Positions 30,516 to 39,053 are shown, counted from the first letter of the stretch. The stretch is DNA of 50,407 nt from Janthinobacterium violaceinigrum (GCF_009208555.1 NZ_WFLI01000042.1:1-50407), one strand, 5' to 3'. The notes: generated from the letters alone by a model not told the origin. Numbers and translations: made by a program.

Positions 30516-31379
30516 TCAGGCAATCGCATTGGCCTGCAGTTCGGGCAAGACGTCGGCGGACGTGGCCAGCCGCGCGCCGCGCTCTTTCATGGCAGCAAGA
30601 AAGTCGCGTTGCTGCGCTTCAAAGCCCGTGACGGGACTCATGCAGTCCGTCAGCAGCACCAGCCGCGCCAGCGCCTGCCGTCCCTGCTGCGCTTTCAGGT
30701 AGTCGGCAATGTGCTCGGTGCTGGCTCTCACGCAATGGCTGCCCGCCTCGCCGGCCACATAAATCTGCTGCGCCGGCAGCAGGGTGGCAAGGAAGTCCAG
30801 GTTCAGCTGGGTGGCCCCGTCCTGCGGATCGGGCACTTCCGCCATGACGGCCGAGTAATGCTCGGTCCACGGATTCGACCCCTTGCTCAGCTTGGCGACC
30901 ACTTGCAGCCGCTCCACTTCCCAGCCGTTGTAGGCGGCGCGCACGGCCGCATGGATATTCTGCCCCCAGCTGCCGATTTCGCAGTGCACGGGCCACACCA
31001 TCAGCTGGTAGCGCCCTGCTTGCTGCAAGGCATCCAGATAGGCCAGCGCGCGCGGCAAGGCGCCGCTGGCGGCGGGCAGGAACAGGCCGTCGCGCACCTG
31101 CTGCGCAGCGATCTGCGTAAACGGTGCGACGGGGCCGCCATCGCCCGTGCGCCAGAAGGCGGGGTGGGCGATGTCGTAACGGTGGTGGGCGTCGAGCGTC
31201 ACGCTGATCTGCGTCAAGCCGCTCCCCCCTTCACGGATCAGCTGCGCCACGCGCAGCATGTCGGCGTGGGCGCCGGGCACGGCCAGCGCCGGCGCGGCAT
31301 CTGGCGGCAGCCAGACGGCAGGCAAGTCGCAAAAATCGTTTTGCGGGTCGATGACGAGCAGGTGCAACTGGCGTTTCAT
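30516..31379 (-). CDS. Isochorismatase-family cysteine hydrolase, nicotinamidase-like
   Basis: 287 residues from MKRQLHLLVIDPQNDFCDLP. The catalytic triad is visible: Asp11 in DPQNDF, Lys166 in KLSKGSN and Cys216 in GEAGSHCVRAS. Metal-binding type residues are Asp63, His65 and His72 (TLDAHHRYDIAHP). With an Asp-His-His site and pncB next door, a nicotinamide-to-nicotinate amidase is the best guess. However, it is longer than PncA (about 210), with an added C-terminal part and an insert, so another amide substrate is possible. Confidence 0.82.
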   Translation of the reverse strand: MKRQLHLLVIDPQNDFCDLPAVWLPPDAAPALAVPGAHADMLRVAQLIREGGSGLTQISVTLDAHHRYDIAHPAFWRTGDGGPVAPFTQIAAQQVRDGLFLPAASGALPRALAYLDALQQAGRYQLMVWPVHCEIGSWGQNIHAAVRAAYNGWEVERLQVVAKLSKGSNPWTEHYSAVMAEVPDPQDGATQLNLDFLATLLPAQQIYVAGEAGSHCVRASTEHIADYLKAQQGRQALARLVLLTDCMSPVTGFEAQQRDFLAAMKERGARLATSADVLPELQANAIA

Positions 31380-31502
31380 GGCGGTCCTCTGGCGTGGCGA
31401 TATCGTGCATGATACGGGCAACTGCACCGGTGCGCCTGCACCGGCTACGTCCGGACCGTGCTCATTCGCAATAATTTACACCGAAACAAGTCACGCGGCG
31501 CT

Positions 31503-31757
31503 TCAGGGATGAAAGACGTAGCGGCGCCGGCGCCGCTCGACCAGCTTGACGGCCACCTCGCCCGCTTCCGCCACGGCGTCCGCTTCCGTTGTAAACTGGT
31601 GATCGGCCGATACCCTGCGCTTCTTCACCAGGTTCACCCGGTGCATGGGGTTGCGCGACGGGGCATAGATGGCGACGTAGGCGCCCCACAGCTTGCAGCC
31701 CCGCAAAGGTTCCGCCGTGTAATTCACCTCATAAAAATCAACATACTTTATCGGCAC
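31503..31757 (-). CDS. Conserved hypothetical protein, 84 aa
   Basis: I take the GTG at 31757 as start because GGAGC lies 8 bases before it; a longer upstream frame runs into the opposite-strand YCII gene. The protein (VPIKYVDFYEVNYTAEPLRG and CKLWGAYVAIYAPSRNPMHR) is a small alpha/beta unit with a basic, Arg-rich C-terminus. The function is unknown; it appears to be a family found in relatives, from memory. Confidence 0.6.
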   Translation of the reverse strand: MPIKYVDFYEVNYTAEPLRGCKLWGAYVAIYAPSRNPMHRVNLVKKRRVSADHQFTTEADAVAEAGEVAVKLVERRRRRYVFHP

Positions 31758-31898
31758 GATGTTCGCTCCAAAAATGACATGGCCGGACAGCTTGTCTCTA
31801 CGGACTGACACGGTAAAAAGGTGAAACCATGCGCTCGCGCCTGCTCGGAATACTCGATGCGGCTCTCTGTTTTTATCACGCGGCACAGGAGAAAAAGG

Positions 31899-32198
31899 AT
31901 GAATGACTACATCATCTTCATGCATGACGACACGCAAGTACCGATGGACATCGCCACGTCCGCCTGGGAAGACTACTTCGCCATGCTCAAGGCCAGTGGC
32001 CGCTTCTGCGGTGGCAGTTCCATCGGGCCCGGTATCTGCGTGCACCGGTCGGGCCAGGCCAGACCCGTCACGCCACACTTGTCAGGCTATATACGTGTGC
32101 AAGCTGAAAGTATAGACGATGCAAAAAAATTATTGGTGGGCAACCCCGTACTGAACGCAGGTGGCACGGTGGAAATCCGCGAGCTGCCGCGCGACTGA
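31899..32198 (+). CDS. YCII-like domain protein
   Basis: 99 residues from MNDYIIFMHDDTQVPMDIAT with AGAAAAAGGATG start region (GGAGAAAAAGG). Strand-helix-strand pattern (MLKASGRFCGGSSIG, HLSGYIRVQAESIDDAKKLL) is that of YCII-related proteins (DGPF group), dimeric ferredoxin-like folds of mostly unknown function. It is a single gene, divergent from the 84-residue protein. Confidence 0.8.
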   Translation: MNDYIIFMHDDTQVPMDIATSAWEDYFAMLKASGRFCGGSSIGPGICVHRSGQARPVTPHLSGYIRVQAESIDDAKKLLVGNPVLNAGGTVEIRELPRD

Positions 32199-32215
32199 CG
32201 CGGCGTGGCTGGCCC

Positions 32216-32761
32216 CTACTTTCCCGCCTCGGACGCGGGATGCATGGACCAGACGACGCTGAGAATTTTCCATTCGCCGTCGCGCTTGACCATCTGCCAG
32301 GCTTCCACGCCATAGTTGGACAGTTTGTTATCGACGAGGAATTCGTAGTCGAAGTTGACCCACGCCACATGGCGGTCCTGGGTGATCTTGACGTTGTAGA
32401 ATTTTTCTTCCGTGCGCAGGGGTTCGCGCTTGATGAAGTTGGCGAAAGCAATGTAGCCGGCCTGCGCGACGCCGTCGAAATGGACGTCCGTCGTATCGCG
32501 CATTTTCTTGATGAAACCGTCGTCGGCAGGCGAGGCGAACAGGATGTTCGTGTGCAGCATCAGCGACGACAGCAGTTTGACATCCTTGGCGATCAGCGCC
32601 GCCTGGAAGTCGGCGACGACTTTTTCGATGGCGCGGATGTCTTCAGGCGTGGAGGCGTGGCGCCCCACGTGGGGCGGCGCCACGGGCGCAGTTTGCGCTT
32701 GCGCAATGCCTGCCGCCAACAGGGAACATCCGAACAATACTGCGCTTGCCAGCTTGTGCAT
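32216..32761 (-). CDS. Secreted SnoaL/NTF2-like protein
   Basis: 181 residues. MHKLASAVLFGCSLLAAGIA followed by QAQTAPVAP is a signal peptide. The mature part has the cone-shaped NTF2-like pattern: DIRAIEKVVADFQAALIAKD, TNILFASPADDGFIKKM, VKITQDRHVAWVNFDYEFLV and EAWQMVKRDGEWKILSVVWS. This resembles nuclear-transport-factor-2-like DUF4440/SnoaL proteins, often periplasmic and of unknown role. No catalytic set is obvious. Confidence 0.82.
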   Translation of the reverse strand: MHKLASAVLFGCSLLAAGIAQAQTAPVAPPHVGRHASTPEDIRAIEKVVADFQAALIAKDVKLLSSLMLHTNILFASPADDGFIKKMRDTTDVHFDGVAQAGYIAFANFIKREPLRTEEKFYNVKITQDRHVAWVNFDYEFLVDNKLSNYGVEAWQMVKRDGEWKILSVVWSMHPASEAGK

Positions 32762-32875
32762 GGGGGACTTTCATGGCGAACCGCTCGCCGGGCTGGCACG
32801 GGGCGCGCCGCCGGCAAGCTTATGTCAACCATGGTAGATTGGCAATCCTCCATCCGAACTAGGCTTGAAGCAAAC

Positions 32876-33481
32876 TCAGGCGGCCAAGGCCTCGATCGAG
32901 GCACGGCCCTTGGCGATCGCGCTGGCGACGGCATCGTCGCCCATGGCCACGCCTTCGGCCTGCACGAACTCGATCTCGGTGATGCCGATGAAGCCCAGCG
33001 CCGTGCGCAGATAGGTGCTCAGGTAGTCATACGCGGCACCGGGGCCTTCGCTGTACACGCCGCCGCTGGCTGTGAAAATGACCGCTTTCTTGCCCGTGGC
33101 CAGGCCAACGGGGCCCGTCGCCGTGTACTGGAAGGTGCGGCCCACGCGTGCCACGTGGTCGATCCACGCCTTCAGGGTCGAAGGCACGGAAAAGTTGTAC
33201 ATGGGCGCGGCCAGCACCAGCACGTCGGCCGCCAGCAATTCATCGACCAGGGTATCGGACACCTGCACGGCCACAGCCGCCTGCGCGCTGCGCTGGTCGG
33301 CCGGCGTGAAGAAGGCGCCCATCATCTCTTCCGTCAGGTGCGGCACGGGCTGCGCGGCCAGGTCGCGCTCGATGACGCTGGCCCCTTGCGCCGCCAGTTT
33401 GGCGACGAATTCGCCGGACAATTGACGCGACAGGGAACCGCTGTTGCGCACGCTGCTATTAATGTATAAGACCTTGCTCAT
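32876..33481 (-). CDS. azoR: FMN-dependent NADH:quinone/azo reductase
   Basis: 201 residues, the AzoR length, from MSKVLYINSSVRNSGSLSRQ. The FMN phosphate loop (SSVRNSGSLSRQL), PMYNFSVPSTLKAWIDHVAR and FTASGGVYSEGPGAAYDYLS are the conserved blocks. Such enzymes reduce quinones and azo bonds with two electrons using FMN and NADH, a defence against quinone stress. It is divergent from a LysR gene 134 bases away, which likely controls it. Confidence 0.93.
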   Translation of the reverse strand: MSKVLYINSSVRNSGSLSRQLSGEFVAKLAAQGASVIERDLAAQPVPHLTEEMMGAFFTPADQRSAQAAVAVQVSDTLVDELLAADVLVLAAPMYNFSVPSTLKAWIDHVARVGRTFQYTATGPVGLATGKKAVIFTASGGVYSEGPGAAYDYLSTYLRTALGFIGITEIEFVQAEGVAMGDDAVASAIAKGRASIEALAA

Positions 33482-33615
33482 GAAGTGCTCCTGTGAAAAC
33501 GGGGATGGGGATGGGCCGCATCGCAGCCCTTGCACACAGCATAGTTCGGGTCTACCATCGATGAAACCGTGTAAATATAAATGATTAGCATCGAATTTCT
33601 AGATATGGAGTCGCC

Positions 33616-34530
33616 ATGAGAGAACCGGGCCAGCCTTCGCTCGACCAGTTGCGCGTGTTTGTCGCCGTCATCGACGCGGGCGGCTTCGCCCATGCGGCAC
33701 GCCAGCTGCACCGCACGCAATCGGTGATCAGCTACACCATCGCCAACCTGGAGGAACAGCTGAACGTGGTGCTGCTCGACCGCGGCAAGCGCAAGCCCAC
33801 CTTGACGGACGCGGGCAAGGCCCTGCTGGCCGATGCGCGCGCCGTGGCCCTGAAAGTCGACGGCATGCGCGCGCGCGCCAAGGCGCTGGCCGGCGGGCTG
33901 GAGGCGGAAGTGTCGGTGGTGGTCGACGTGATGTTCCCCACCTGCGTGCTGGTACGCGTGCTAGAAGCGTTCCAGGCGCAGTTTCCCACCGTCGCCCTGC
34001 GCCTGCGCATCGAAGCCATGGGCGCCGTGGCGCAGCTGGTGATGGATGGCAGCTGCCACATCGGCCTCGGTGGCTGGATGACGGCCACGGCCAGCGTCTT
34101 CGAGCGCCTGGCCGTGGGCCACGTGCGCCTGATTCCCGTGGCCGCCCCCAGCCACGCGCTGGCGCAGCTGGAAGGACCGATCGCATCGAACGTGGCGCGC
34201 GAACACGTGCAGCTGGTGCTCAGCGACCGCAGCGATCTGACGCAGGGCCAGGATTTCGGCGTGCTGGGATTGCGCAACTGGCGCCTGGGCGACCTCGGTT
34301 CCAAGCACGCGCTGCTGCGCGCGGGCCTGGGCTGGGGCAACATGCCCGAAGCGATGGTGCGCGACGACCTGCAGGCCGGACGCCTGGTGCACCTGCCGCT
34401 GGCCGTCGACAAGGGCGAGAATTACCCGATTTACCTGATCCAGCGCGCCGACACGCCGCCGGGCCAGGCGGGCAAGTGGCTGACGGAGCGTTTTGCGGAG
34501 CAGTTGCCGCTGCTGGTGCAAATCTTCTAG
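33616..34530 (+). CDS. LysR-family transcriptional regulator
   Basis: 304 residues. The winged helix is DQLRVFVAVIDAGGFAHAAR, QLHRTQSVISYTIANLEEQL, ending VVLLDRGKRKPTLTDAGKAL. The effector domain starts at about residue 92 (EVSVVVDVMFPTCVLVRVLE). It is divergent from azoR, the typical arrangement for redox- or quinone-responsive control of the reductase. The intergenic region is AT-rich around 33570-33600, with an ATCGA...TCGAT-like pair (33558-33563 and 33590-33594). Confidence 0.9.
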   Translation: MREPGQPSLDQLRVFVAVIDAGGFAHAARQLHRTQSVISYTIANLEEQLNVVLLDRGKRKPTLTDAGKALLADARAVALKVDGMRARAKALAGGLEAEVSVVVDVMFPTCVLVRVLEAFQAQFPTVALRLRIEAMGAVAQLVMDGSCHIGLGGWMTATASVFERLAVGHVRLIPVAAPSHALAQLEGPIASNVAREHVQLVLSDRSDLTQGQDFGVLGLRNWRLGDLGSKHALLRAGLGWGNMPEAMVRDDLQAGRLVHLPLAVDKGENYPIYLIQRADTPPGQAGKWLTERFAEQLPLLVQIF

Positions 34531-34582
34531 AATCGCGCGCGGGCGGGCGGGTATCATGCCTCAACAAACCCCAAACAAATGC

Positions 34583-34648
34583 TGGGGTCAGACCCTCAAC
34601 ACCGCCAACGCAAAGCTTAGTGCCAACGTGTCCGGGGGTCTGACCCCA
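34583..34648. repeat. Paired inverted 13-mers of a dispersed repeat (GGGGTCAGACC type)
   Basis: TGGGGTCAGACCC at 34583-34595 and its perfect reverse complement GGGTCTGACCCCA at 34636-34648 enclose 40 bases. I recall this motif as very frequent between genes in Massilia/Janthinobacterium genomes. It lies between the LysR gene and the 75-residue ORF and could form a long hairpin in RNA. Frequency in this genome cannot be counted here. Confidence 0.6.
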
Positions 34649-34678
34649 ATTTCAGACACAACCTTGAAGAGATTTCCC

Positions 34679-34906
34679 ATGGCCGGCATCGACGACTTCG
34701 TCAACAAACAAAAACCTGGCGCGCGCTTCGTCATCACGGCCCAGATGCTGCGCATGACGCCGCAGCAGTTCGATTCGCTGGCGCAGGAATGGATGGAGGA
34801 CGGCGGCCCCGGCTTCGACGTGGCCGGCATCCCGCACCGGGTGGTCGTCGACGGACAGTTCTATATTGCCCGGCTCACCGTGGCGCGCCACGGCGAGCCG
34901 GCATAA
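34679..34906 (+). CDS. Hypothetical protein, 75 aa
   Basis: A small soluble protein beginning MAGIDDFVNKQKPGARFVIT and continuing AQMLRMTPQQFDSLAQEWME, then a short beta-hairpin (HRVVVDGQFYIARLTVARHG). A TTGAAGAGA region lies before the ATG. It is convergent with cbpM, three bases from its stop. No family is recognised, and the preceding dispersed repeat may affect its transcription. Confidence 0.6.
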   Translation: MAGIDDFVNKQKPGARFVITAQMLRMTPQQFDSLAQEWMEDGGPGFDVAGIPHRVVVDGQFYIARLTVARHGEPA

Positions 34907-34909
34907 GGC

Positions 34910-35221
34910 CTAGTCGACGCCCAGCACGTGCAGGCGGCGGCGCAGGCGCGCCACTTCTTCCGATAAGTCGACCACCAGCGCGGCCAGTTCCGCATTCGCG
35001 TCAAACACGGATTCGATTTCGTGCAGGCGGCGCGCGCGCACCAGGTCCAGGCTGGTGAAGCGCCAGGCCGTCAGCTGTCCCGCCGGCGGACCATTCTGCA
35101 GCAGCACGCCCGTCTGCACATGCTGCACCACCCAGTCCGGCTCCACGGCGCAGGCGCGCGCCAGTTCTTCCAGGCTCAGGGCACGGTCTTCGAGCAATTC
35201 GCCAATTACCTTGTTTGTCAT
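34910..35221 (-). CDS. cbpM: Chaperone modulatory protein CbpM
   Basis: 103 residues. The N-terminal segment (LEDRALSLEELARACAVEPD, WVVQHVQTGVLLQ) is the MerR-like helix-turn-helix-like fold of CbpM, and the end (LSEEVARLRRRLHVLGV) is a coiled coil. In E. coli CbpM binds the J-domain of CbpA and blocks its cochaperone and DNA-binding activity. It starts three bases after the cbpA stop, in the same operon, as expected. Confidence 0.9.
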   Translation of the reverse strand: MTNKVIGELLEDRALSLEELARACAVEPDWVVQHVQTGVLLQNGPPAGQLTAWRFTSLDLVRARRLHEIESVFDANAELAALVVDLSEEVARLRRRLHVLGVD

Positions 35222-35224
35222 GAT

Positions 35225-36145
35225 TTACCCTCCCAGCTTCTGGCGCGGATTGAAAGCCATCTCGCGCGCCATGGTTGCATACAGTTCGCGCGCCTTGTCG
35301 TCGTTCGCCGGCGGCAGCACCACTTCCAGCAGCAGGTACAGATCGCCCGGCTGGGCGGCGGGAATGCCGCGCCCCTTCAGGCGCAGCTTGCGCCCCGTCT
35401 GAGAATTGGGCGGCACGGTGACGGCCACCGTGCCCGATGGCGTGGGCACGTCGATCTCGCCGCCCAGCGCCGCCTCCCATGGCGTGACGGGCACCGTCTC
35501 GAACACGTCGCGCCCTTCCACCTTGTAGCGCGCATCGGGCTGGAAGCGGATTTCCAGATACAGATCGCCGGCCGGCGCGCCGCCGCTGCCCGGATGGCCC
35601 TGGCCCTTCATGCGCAGCTGCTGGCCTTCCGTGACGCCCTTCGGTATCGTCACTTCCAGCGTGCGCTCGCGCGTCACCACGTGGCCCTGGGCATCCGCCT
35701 CGGGCACGCGCATGACGATGTGGCGCTTGGCGCCCTGGTAGCTGTCGTGCAGGTCGATGGTGATGGCAGCGTGGCTGTCCTCGCCCTGCATCTGGAAACT
35801 GCTGTTGGCGCGACGGCGTCCGCCCACGTGGGCAAACAGGTCGGCAAAGAAATCGCTGTCGTCGGCGCCCGACGATTCGTAGCCCGAACCCCAGTCCGGC
35901 GGCGGCCGGAAGGGCTGGCCCTGCGCCCCCTGGTTGCGGCCCAGTTCATCGTAGGCGGCGCGCTTTTCCGCGTCGCCCAGCACGCCGTAGGCTTCGTTGA
36001 GGGCCTTGGTGCGCTTGTCGGCGTCCGGTTCCTTGCTCACGTCGGGATGGTATTTGCGTACCAGCTTGCGGTACGCCTTCTTGATCTCGGCCTCGGTCGC
36101 CGTCTTCTCGACGCCAAGTTCCTTGTAGTAGTCCTTGTATTCCAC
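35225..36145 (-). CDS. cbpA: Curved DNA-binding protein / DnaJ-class cochaperone CbpA
   Basis: 306 residues from the GTG at 36145 (VEYKDYYKELGVEKTATEAE), chosen because GGGGAGC lies about 10 bases before. The J-domain has HPD at 33-35 and ends near 70. A short linker with the FFADLF segment and then the two C-terminal beta-sandwich domains (DLHDSYQGAKRHIVMRVPEA; VTPWEAALGGEIDVPTPSGT) follow. There is no Cys-rich zinc domain, which separates it from DnaJ. It stimulates DnaK and can bind curved DNA. It forms a two-gene operon with cbpM. Confidence 0.93.
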   Translation of the reverse strand: MEYKDYYKELGVEKTATEAEIKKAYRKLVRKYHPDVSKEPDADKRTKALNEAYGVLGDAEKRAAYDELGRNQGAQGQPFRPPPDWGSGYESSGADDSDFFADLFAHVGGRRRANSSFQMQGEDSHAAITIDLHDSYQGAKRHIVMRVPEADAQGHVVTRERTLEVTIPKGVTEGQQLRMKGQGHPGSGGAPAGDLYLEIRFQPDARYKVEGRDVFETVPVTPWEAALGGEIDVPTPSGTVAVTVPPNSQTGRKLRLKGRGIPAAQPGDLYLLLEVVLPPANDDKARELYATMAREMAFNPRQKLGG

Positions 36146-36224
36146 CGTGCTTGCTCCCCATGGTTGAACCGCCTGTGGGAAGAGTACACGAATTGGCCGT
36201 GACATAGCGTGCGCACAATACAAC

Positions 36225-36256
36225 AGCGCCCGCGGAACATCGGTTACGCGGGCGCT
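36225..36256 (-). terminator. GC-rich hairpin behind the first crystallin gene
   Basis: AGCGCCCGCG (36225-36234) and CGCGGGCGCT (36247-36256) form a perfect 10-pair stem. No long T run follows, so efficiency is uncertain. It separates the crystallin cluster from cbpA. Confidence 0.5.
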
Positions 36257-36277
36257 GGAAAGGAAGCCTAAAAACGC

Positions 36278-36958
36278 CTAGCGCACGCGGCGCAGCGAGG
36301 AAATGCGGCGGTCGAAGCCGCCGTGCAGGCGGCCGTAGCTGCCTGGGCCCATCACCATGCAGCGGCCACGGAAGTTCGCGTCGACGCAGAATTCCCAGCG
36401 GCCGTAATTGACGACGATCGATTCGGCACGATCGTTGAAGCCATAGCGGCTCAAGTCGCGCACTTCGCGGTCCAGGCGCACGGGCCGGCCGCGCATGCCC
36501 GCATCGGGGAACATCAGCACGGCGCCGTTCATGTCGGGACGGTGGCCGCCGCCATGGCCTGGATAGCCGGGATAGGGACGATCGGGCTCCGGACGCGGAG
36601 GACGGGGCGGATACGGACGGTGATCGCCGCCGCCATGGCCCGGACGGCCCACTTCGCGCACGGAGGACACGGCGTCGTTCATGCCCGGCATGGTGTCGTA
36701 GCGGCCAGGCTGCAGCACGCGGCAGTTGCCACGGTAATTGGCGTCCTTGCACACTTCCCAGGTGCCCGAGCGCACGATGATGCTGGAGGTCTTGTCGTTA
36801 AAGCCCATGCGCGACAGGTCGCCAGTGTCGGAACGCAGGGTGACCGGGCGGCCGCGGAAACCGGCATCCTCGAACAGGGTGATTTCGCCCGCGGATGCGG
36901 CAAGGGGGGCGAGGAAGGTGGCGGCGCACAGCAGCGCGGGCCGGAAAGATCGAACCAT
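36278..36958 (-). CDS. Secreted beta/gamma-crystallin-domain protein 1 (two domains)
   Basis: 226 residues from MVRSFRPALLCAATFLAPLA; signal peptide ends at about 23. Two crystallin domains (about 24-103 and 147-226) are joined by a His/Gly/Pro-rich linker. The Ca2+-binding double-clamp motif N/D-N/D-x-x-S/T-S is seen as NDKTSS (54-59), NDAVSS (94-99) and a weaker NDRAES (175-180), and the C-terminal motif ends in FDRRISS. Each domain carries WEVC/WEFC and a second Cys ten residues later (C70/C79, C191/C200), which may form disulfides. It is the shortest-linker member of the array, on the same strand as the other three. Confidence 0.85.
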   Translation of the reverse strand: MVRSFRPALLCAATFLAPLAASAGEITLFEDAGFRGRPVTLRSDTGDLSRMGFNDKTSSIIVRSGTWEVCKDANYRGNCRVLQPGRYDTMPGMNDAVSSVREVGRPGHGGGDHRPYPPRPPRPEPDRPYPGYPGHGGGHRPDMNGAVLMFPDAGMRGRPVRLDREVRDLSRYGFNDRAESIVVNYGRWEFCVDANFRGRCMVMGPGSYGRLHGGFDRRISSLRRVR

Positions 36959-37058
36959 GACAACTCCAATACTGATTACATTTTCGCCAGTGTAGTCCAG
37001 GCGGCAGGCGGCGAGTGTAACAAAGGGCAAGCAAATGTCAGCACACGGCAAGGAATGT

Positions 37059-37092
37059 AAAAACCGCCTGGCGGGATCAACCCGGCAGGCGG
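37059..37092 (-). terminator. Rho-independent terminator of crystallin gene 2
   Basis: CCGCCTGGCGGG (37064-37075) and CCCGGCAGGCGG (37081-37092) pair over 12 positions with one mismatch. On the minus strand a T run (37059-37063 as A's) follows. It lies directly after the stop of crystallin gene 2. Confidence 0.8.
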
Positions 37093-37118
37093 CCTGTCAG
37101 TACTGCGTCAAGGCGGCA

Positions 37119-38084
37119 TCAGCGCACGCGGCGCAGCGAGGAAATCTGGTTCTCCATGCCGTTCAGGCGCCCGTATTCGCCCGGCCCGATCACTTCGCAG
37201 CGGCCGCGGAAGTTCGAATCGCTGCACACTTCCCACTGGCCCTCGTTGACGACGATGGACGAGGCGCGGTCATTGAAGTTGTAGCGCACCAGGTCTTCCG
37301 CATTGCGGTCCAGCGCCAGCGGTTCGCCGCGCATGCCCGCTTCGGGGAACAGCAGGACGGCGCCGCGCTGCTGGTACTGCGGATATTGCGGCTGCTCGTA
37401 CTGCGGCCGGTCGTATTGCTGCTGGCGGCGCGCTTCGCGCTCGTCCACCATGCGCGCCGACGAGACGCGTCCATCGAGGCCGCGTCCCAGGTCGTCGTGG
37501 CGGCCGGGGCCAAAGATGCGGCACACGCCGTCGTAGTTCGCGTCGCTGCACAGCTGCCAGTAACCGTTGTAGATGACGATGCTGGTGGTGCGGTCGTTGA
37601 AACCGATGCTGACGAAATCGTTCGTGTCGCGGTTCAGGCGCGCCGAGCCGCCATTCTGGCCCGCGCCCGAATACACTTCCAGGACGCCGCCGCGGCCATA
37701 ACCGCCGTTGCCCCGATCCGGGTCGCGCCCCGGGCGTCCCGGGTTGTAGCCGTCGCCGCGTCCCGATTCGCGCACCGAGCTGATGGCGTCGTTCATGCCC
37801 GGCATCGAGCGGTATTCGCCTGGTCCCAGGGTGCGGCAATTGCCGCGAAAGCCTGCATCCGTGCACACGTCCCAGGTACCCGAACGCACCATGATGCTCG
37901 ATGTCTTGTCGTTGAAGCCCATGCGCGACAGGTCGTCCGTCGTCTCGCGCAGGGTCACGGCGCGGCCGCGGAAATTATCATCCTCGAACAGGGTGATTTC
38001 GCCCGCATGGGCACCGGCGTGGGCCGCCAGTGACAGCAGCAGGGTCGCGGCGCATGCCAGCACGTGTTTGAAAGGGCCCTTCAT
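37119..38084 (-). CDS. Secreted beta/gamma-crystallin-domain protein 2 (three domains)
   Basis: 321 residues from MKGPFKHVLACAATLLLSLA; signal peptide to about residue 28. Three crystallin domains are recognisable: the first with FNDKTSSIMV and NDAISSV, a second with FNDRTTSIVI, and a third, after a Gln/Tyr-rich linker (QQQYDRPQYEQPQYPQYQQR), with FNDRASSIVV and NQISSLRRVR. Each has the WxxC...GxC cysteine pair. The protein most resembles gene 1 in domains 1 and 3, which suggests duplication plus domain gain. A terminator lies 27 bases beyond its stop. Confidence 0.86.
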   Translation of the reverse strand: MKGPFKHVLACAATLLLSLAAHAGAHAGEITLFEDDNFRGRAVTLRETTDDLSRMGFNDKTSSIMVRSGTWDVCTDAGFRGNCRTLGPGEYRSMPGMNDAISSVRESGRGDGYNPGRPGRDPDRGNGGYGRGGVLEVYSGAGQNGGSARLNRDTNDFVSIGFNDRTTSIVIYNGYWQLCSDANYDGVCRIFGPGRHDDLGRGLDGRVSSARMVDEREARRQQQYDRPQYEQPQYPQYQQRGAVLLFPEAGMRGEPLALDRNAEDLVRYNFNDRASSIVVNEGQWEVCSDSNFRGRCEVIGPGEYGRLNGMENQISSLRRVR

Positions 38085-38157
38085 GATTAACTCCATTCTT
38101 CATTCTTTGGTGATGATACGCCTGGCGATTGCGCCAGGGTGTTATTGTAACAAATAC

Positions 38158-38175
38158 AAGGCCTCGGCGAAGGCC
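38158..38175 (-). terminator. Hairpin behind crystallin gene 3
   Basis: AAGGCCT (38158-38164) and AGGCC (38171-38175) form a short stem of the order AGGCCT-N6-AGGCC, followed on the minus strand by TTGTATTTG. A second hairpin (CCTGGCG-ATT-GCGCCAGG, near 38121-38137) lies closer to gene 2. Weak terminator evidence. Confidence 0.4.
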
Positions 38176-38186
38176 CGATCGCGCGC

Positions 38187-39053
38187 TCAGTACAGGCGGC
38201 GCAGCGAGGAAATGCGCTTTTCCAGCGTCGTGCCCAGGGTTTCATACTTGCCCGGCCCCCTGCGCTCGCAGGTGCCGTTGAACTGCGAGTCCGTGCACAC
38301 TTCCCAGGTGCCTTCGTTGATGACCATGGAGGCAGCCTGGTCGTTGAAGTTCAGGCGCACCAGGTCGTTGACGTCGCGGTTCACCTGCAGCCCGGGCCCA
38401 TTCAGGAACGCGCGGCCGTACAGCACCACCAGTCCCTCGTTGTTTTGCGGACGGTTCTCTTCGCGCGGATCGACCATGCGCGCGGACGACACGCGCCCGC
38501 TCAGGCTGCCCAGGTCGTCGTGGGTGCCAGGCCCGAACACGCGGCAGCTGCCGCGGTAGTTGGAATCGCTGCACAGCTGCCAGTAGCCATATTCGATGCG
38601 CGCACTGCTGGCGCGGTCGTTGAAGCTGATGTCGACCAGGTCATCGCGGTCCGCGTTGATGCCGGCCGACGCGCCGCGCTGGCCGCCGTCCGCATACAGC
38701 TCCAGCGCCGCGCGCCGACCGCCGCCGCTGCCGCCGCTGCCGCCAATTTCGCGCACGGATGAAATCTTGTCGTTCATGCCCGGCATCGAGCGGTAGTCGC
38801 CGCGTTCCAGCGTCTTGCAATCGCCCTTGAAATCAGCATTCGTGCACACTTCCCAGCTGCCCGATTCGACCTGGATGCTCGACGCGGTGTCGTTGAAATT
38901 GACGCGCGACAGATCATCGGTCGTATCGCGCAAGACCACTACCCTGCCCTTGAAATTATCGTCGGTGTACAGGCGGATCTCGCCGGCCTGCGCCGCGAGG
39001 TGGACAAACAGCGAACTGGCGCACAGCAGGGCAAAAGCGAACGGGCGATTCAT
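38187..39053 (-). CDS. Secreted beta/gamma-crystallin-domain protein 3 (three domains)
   Basis: 288 residues from MNRPFAFALLCASSLFVHLA; signal peptide ends near AQAG. Domains: GEIRLYTDDNFKGRVVVLRD with FNDTASS and NDKISS; ALELYADGGQRGASAGINAD with FNDRASS; and VVLYGRAFLNGPGLQVNRDV with FNDQAAS. Gly/Ser-rich and Glu/Asn-rich linkers separate them. The start is chosen because the signal peptide begins there. Domain order and the VDP/VDE-type segment between domains 2 and 3 (SSARMVDPREENR; SSARMVDEREARR in gene 2) show that genes 2 and 3 are closest relatives. Confidence 0.86.
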   Translation of the reverse strand: MNRPFAFALLCASSLFVHLAAQAGEIRLYTDDNFKGRVVVLRDTTDDLSRVNFNDTASSIQVESGSWEVCTNADFKGDCKTLERGDYRSMPGMNDKISSVREIGGSGGSGGGRRAALELYADGGQRGASAGINADRDDLVDISFNDRASSARIEYGYWQLCSDSNYRGSCRVFGPGTHDDLGSLSGRVSSARMVDPREENRPQNNEGLVVLYGRAFLNGPGLQVNRDVNDLVRLNFNDQAASMVINEGTWEVCTDSQFNGTCERRGPGKYETLGTTLEKRISSLRRLY

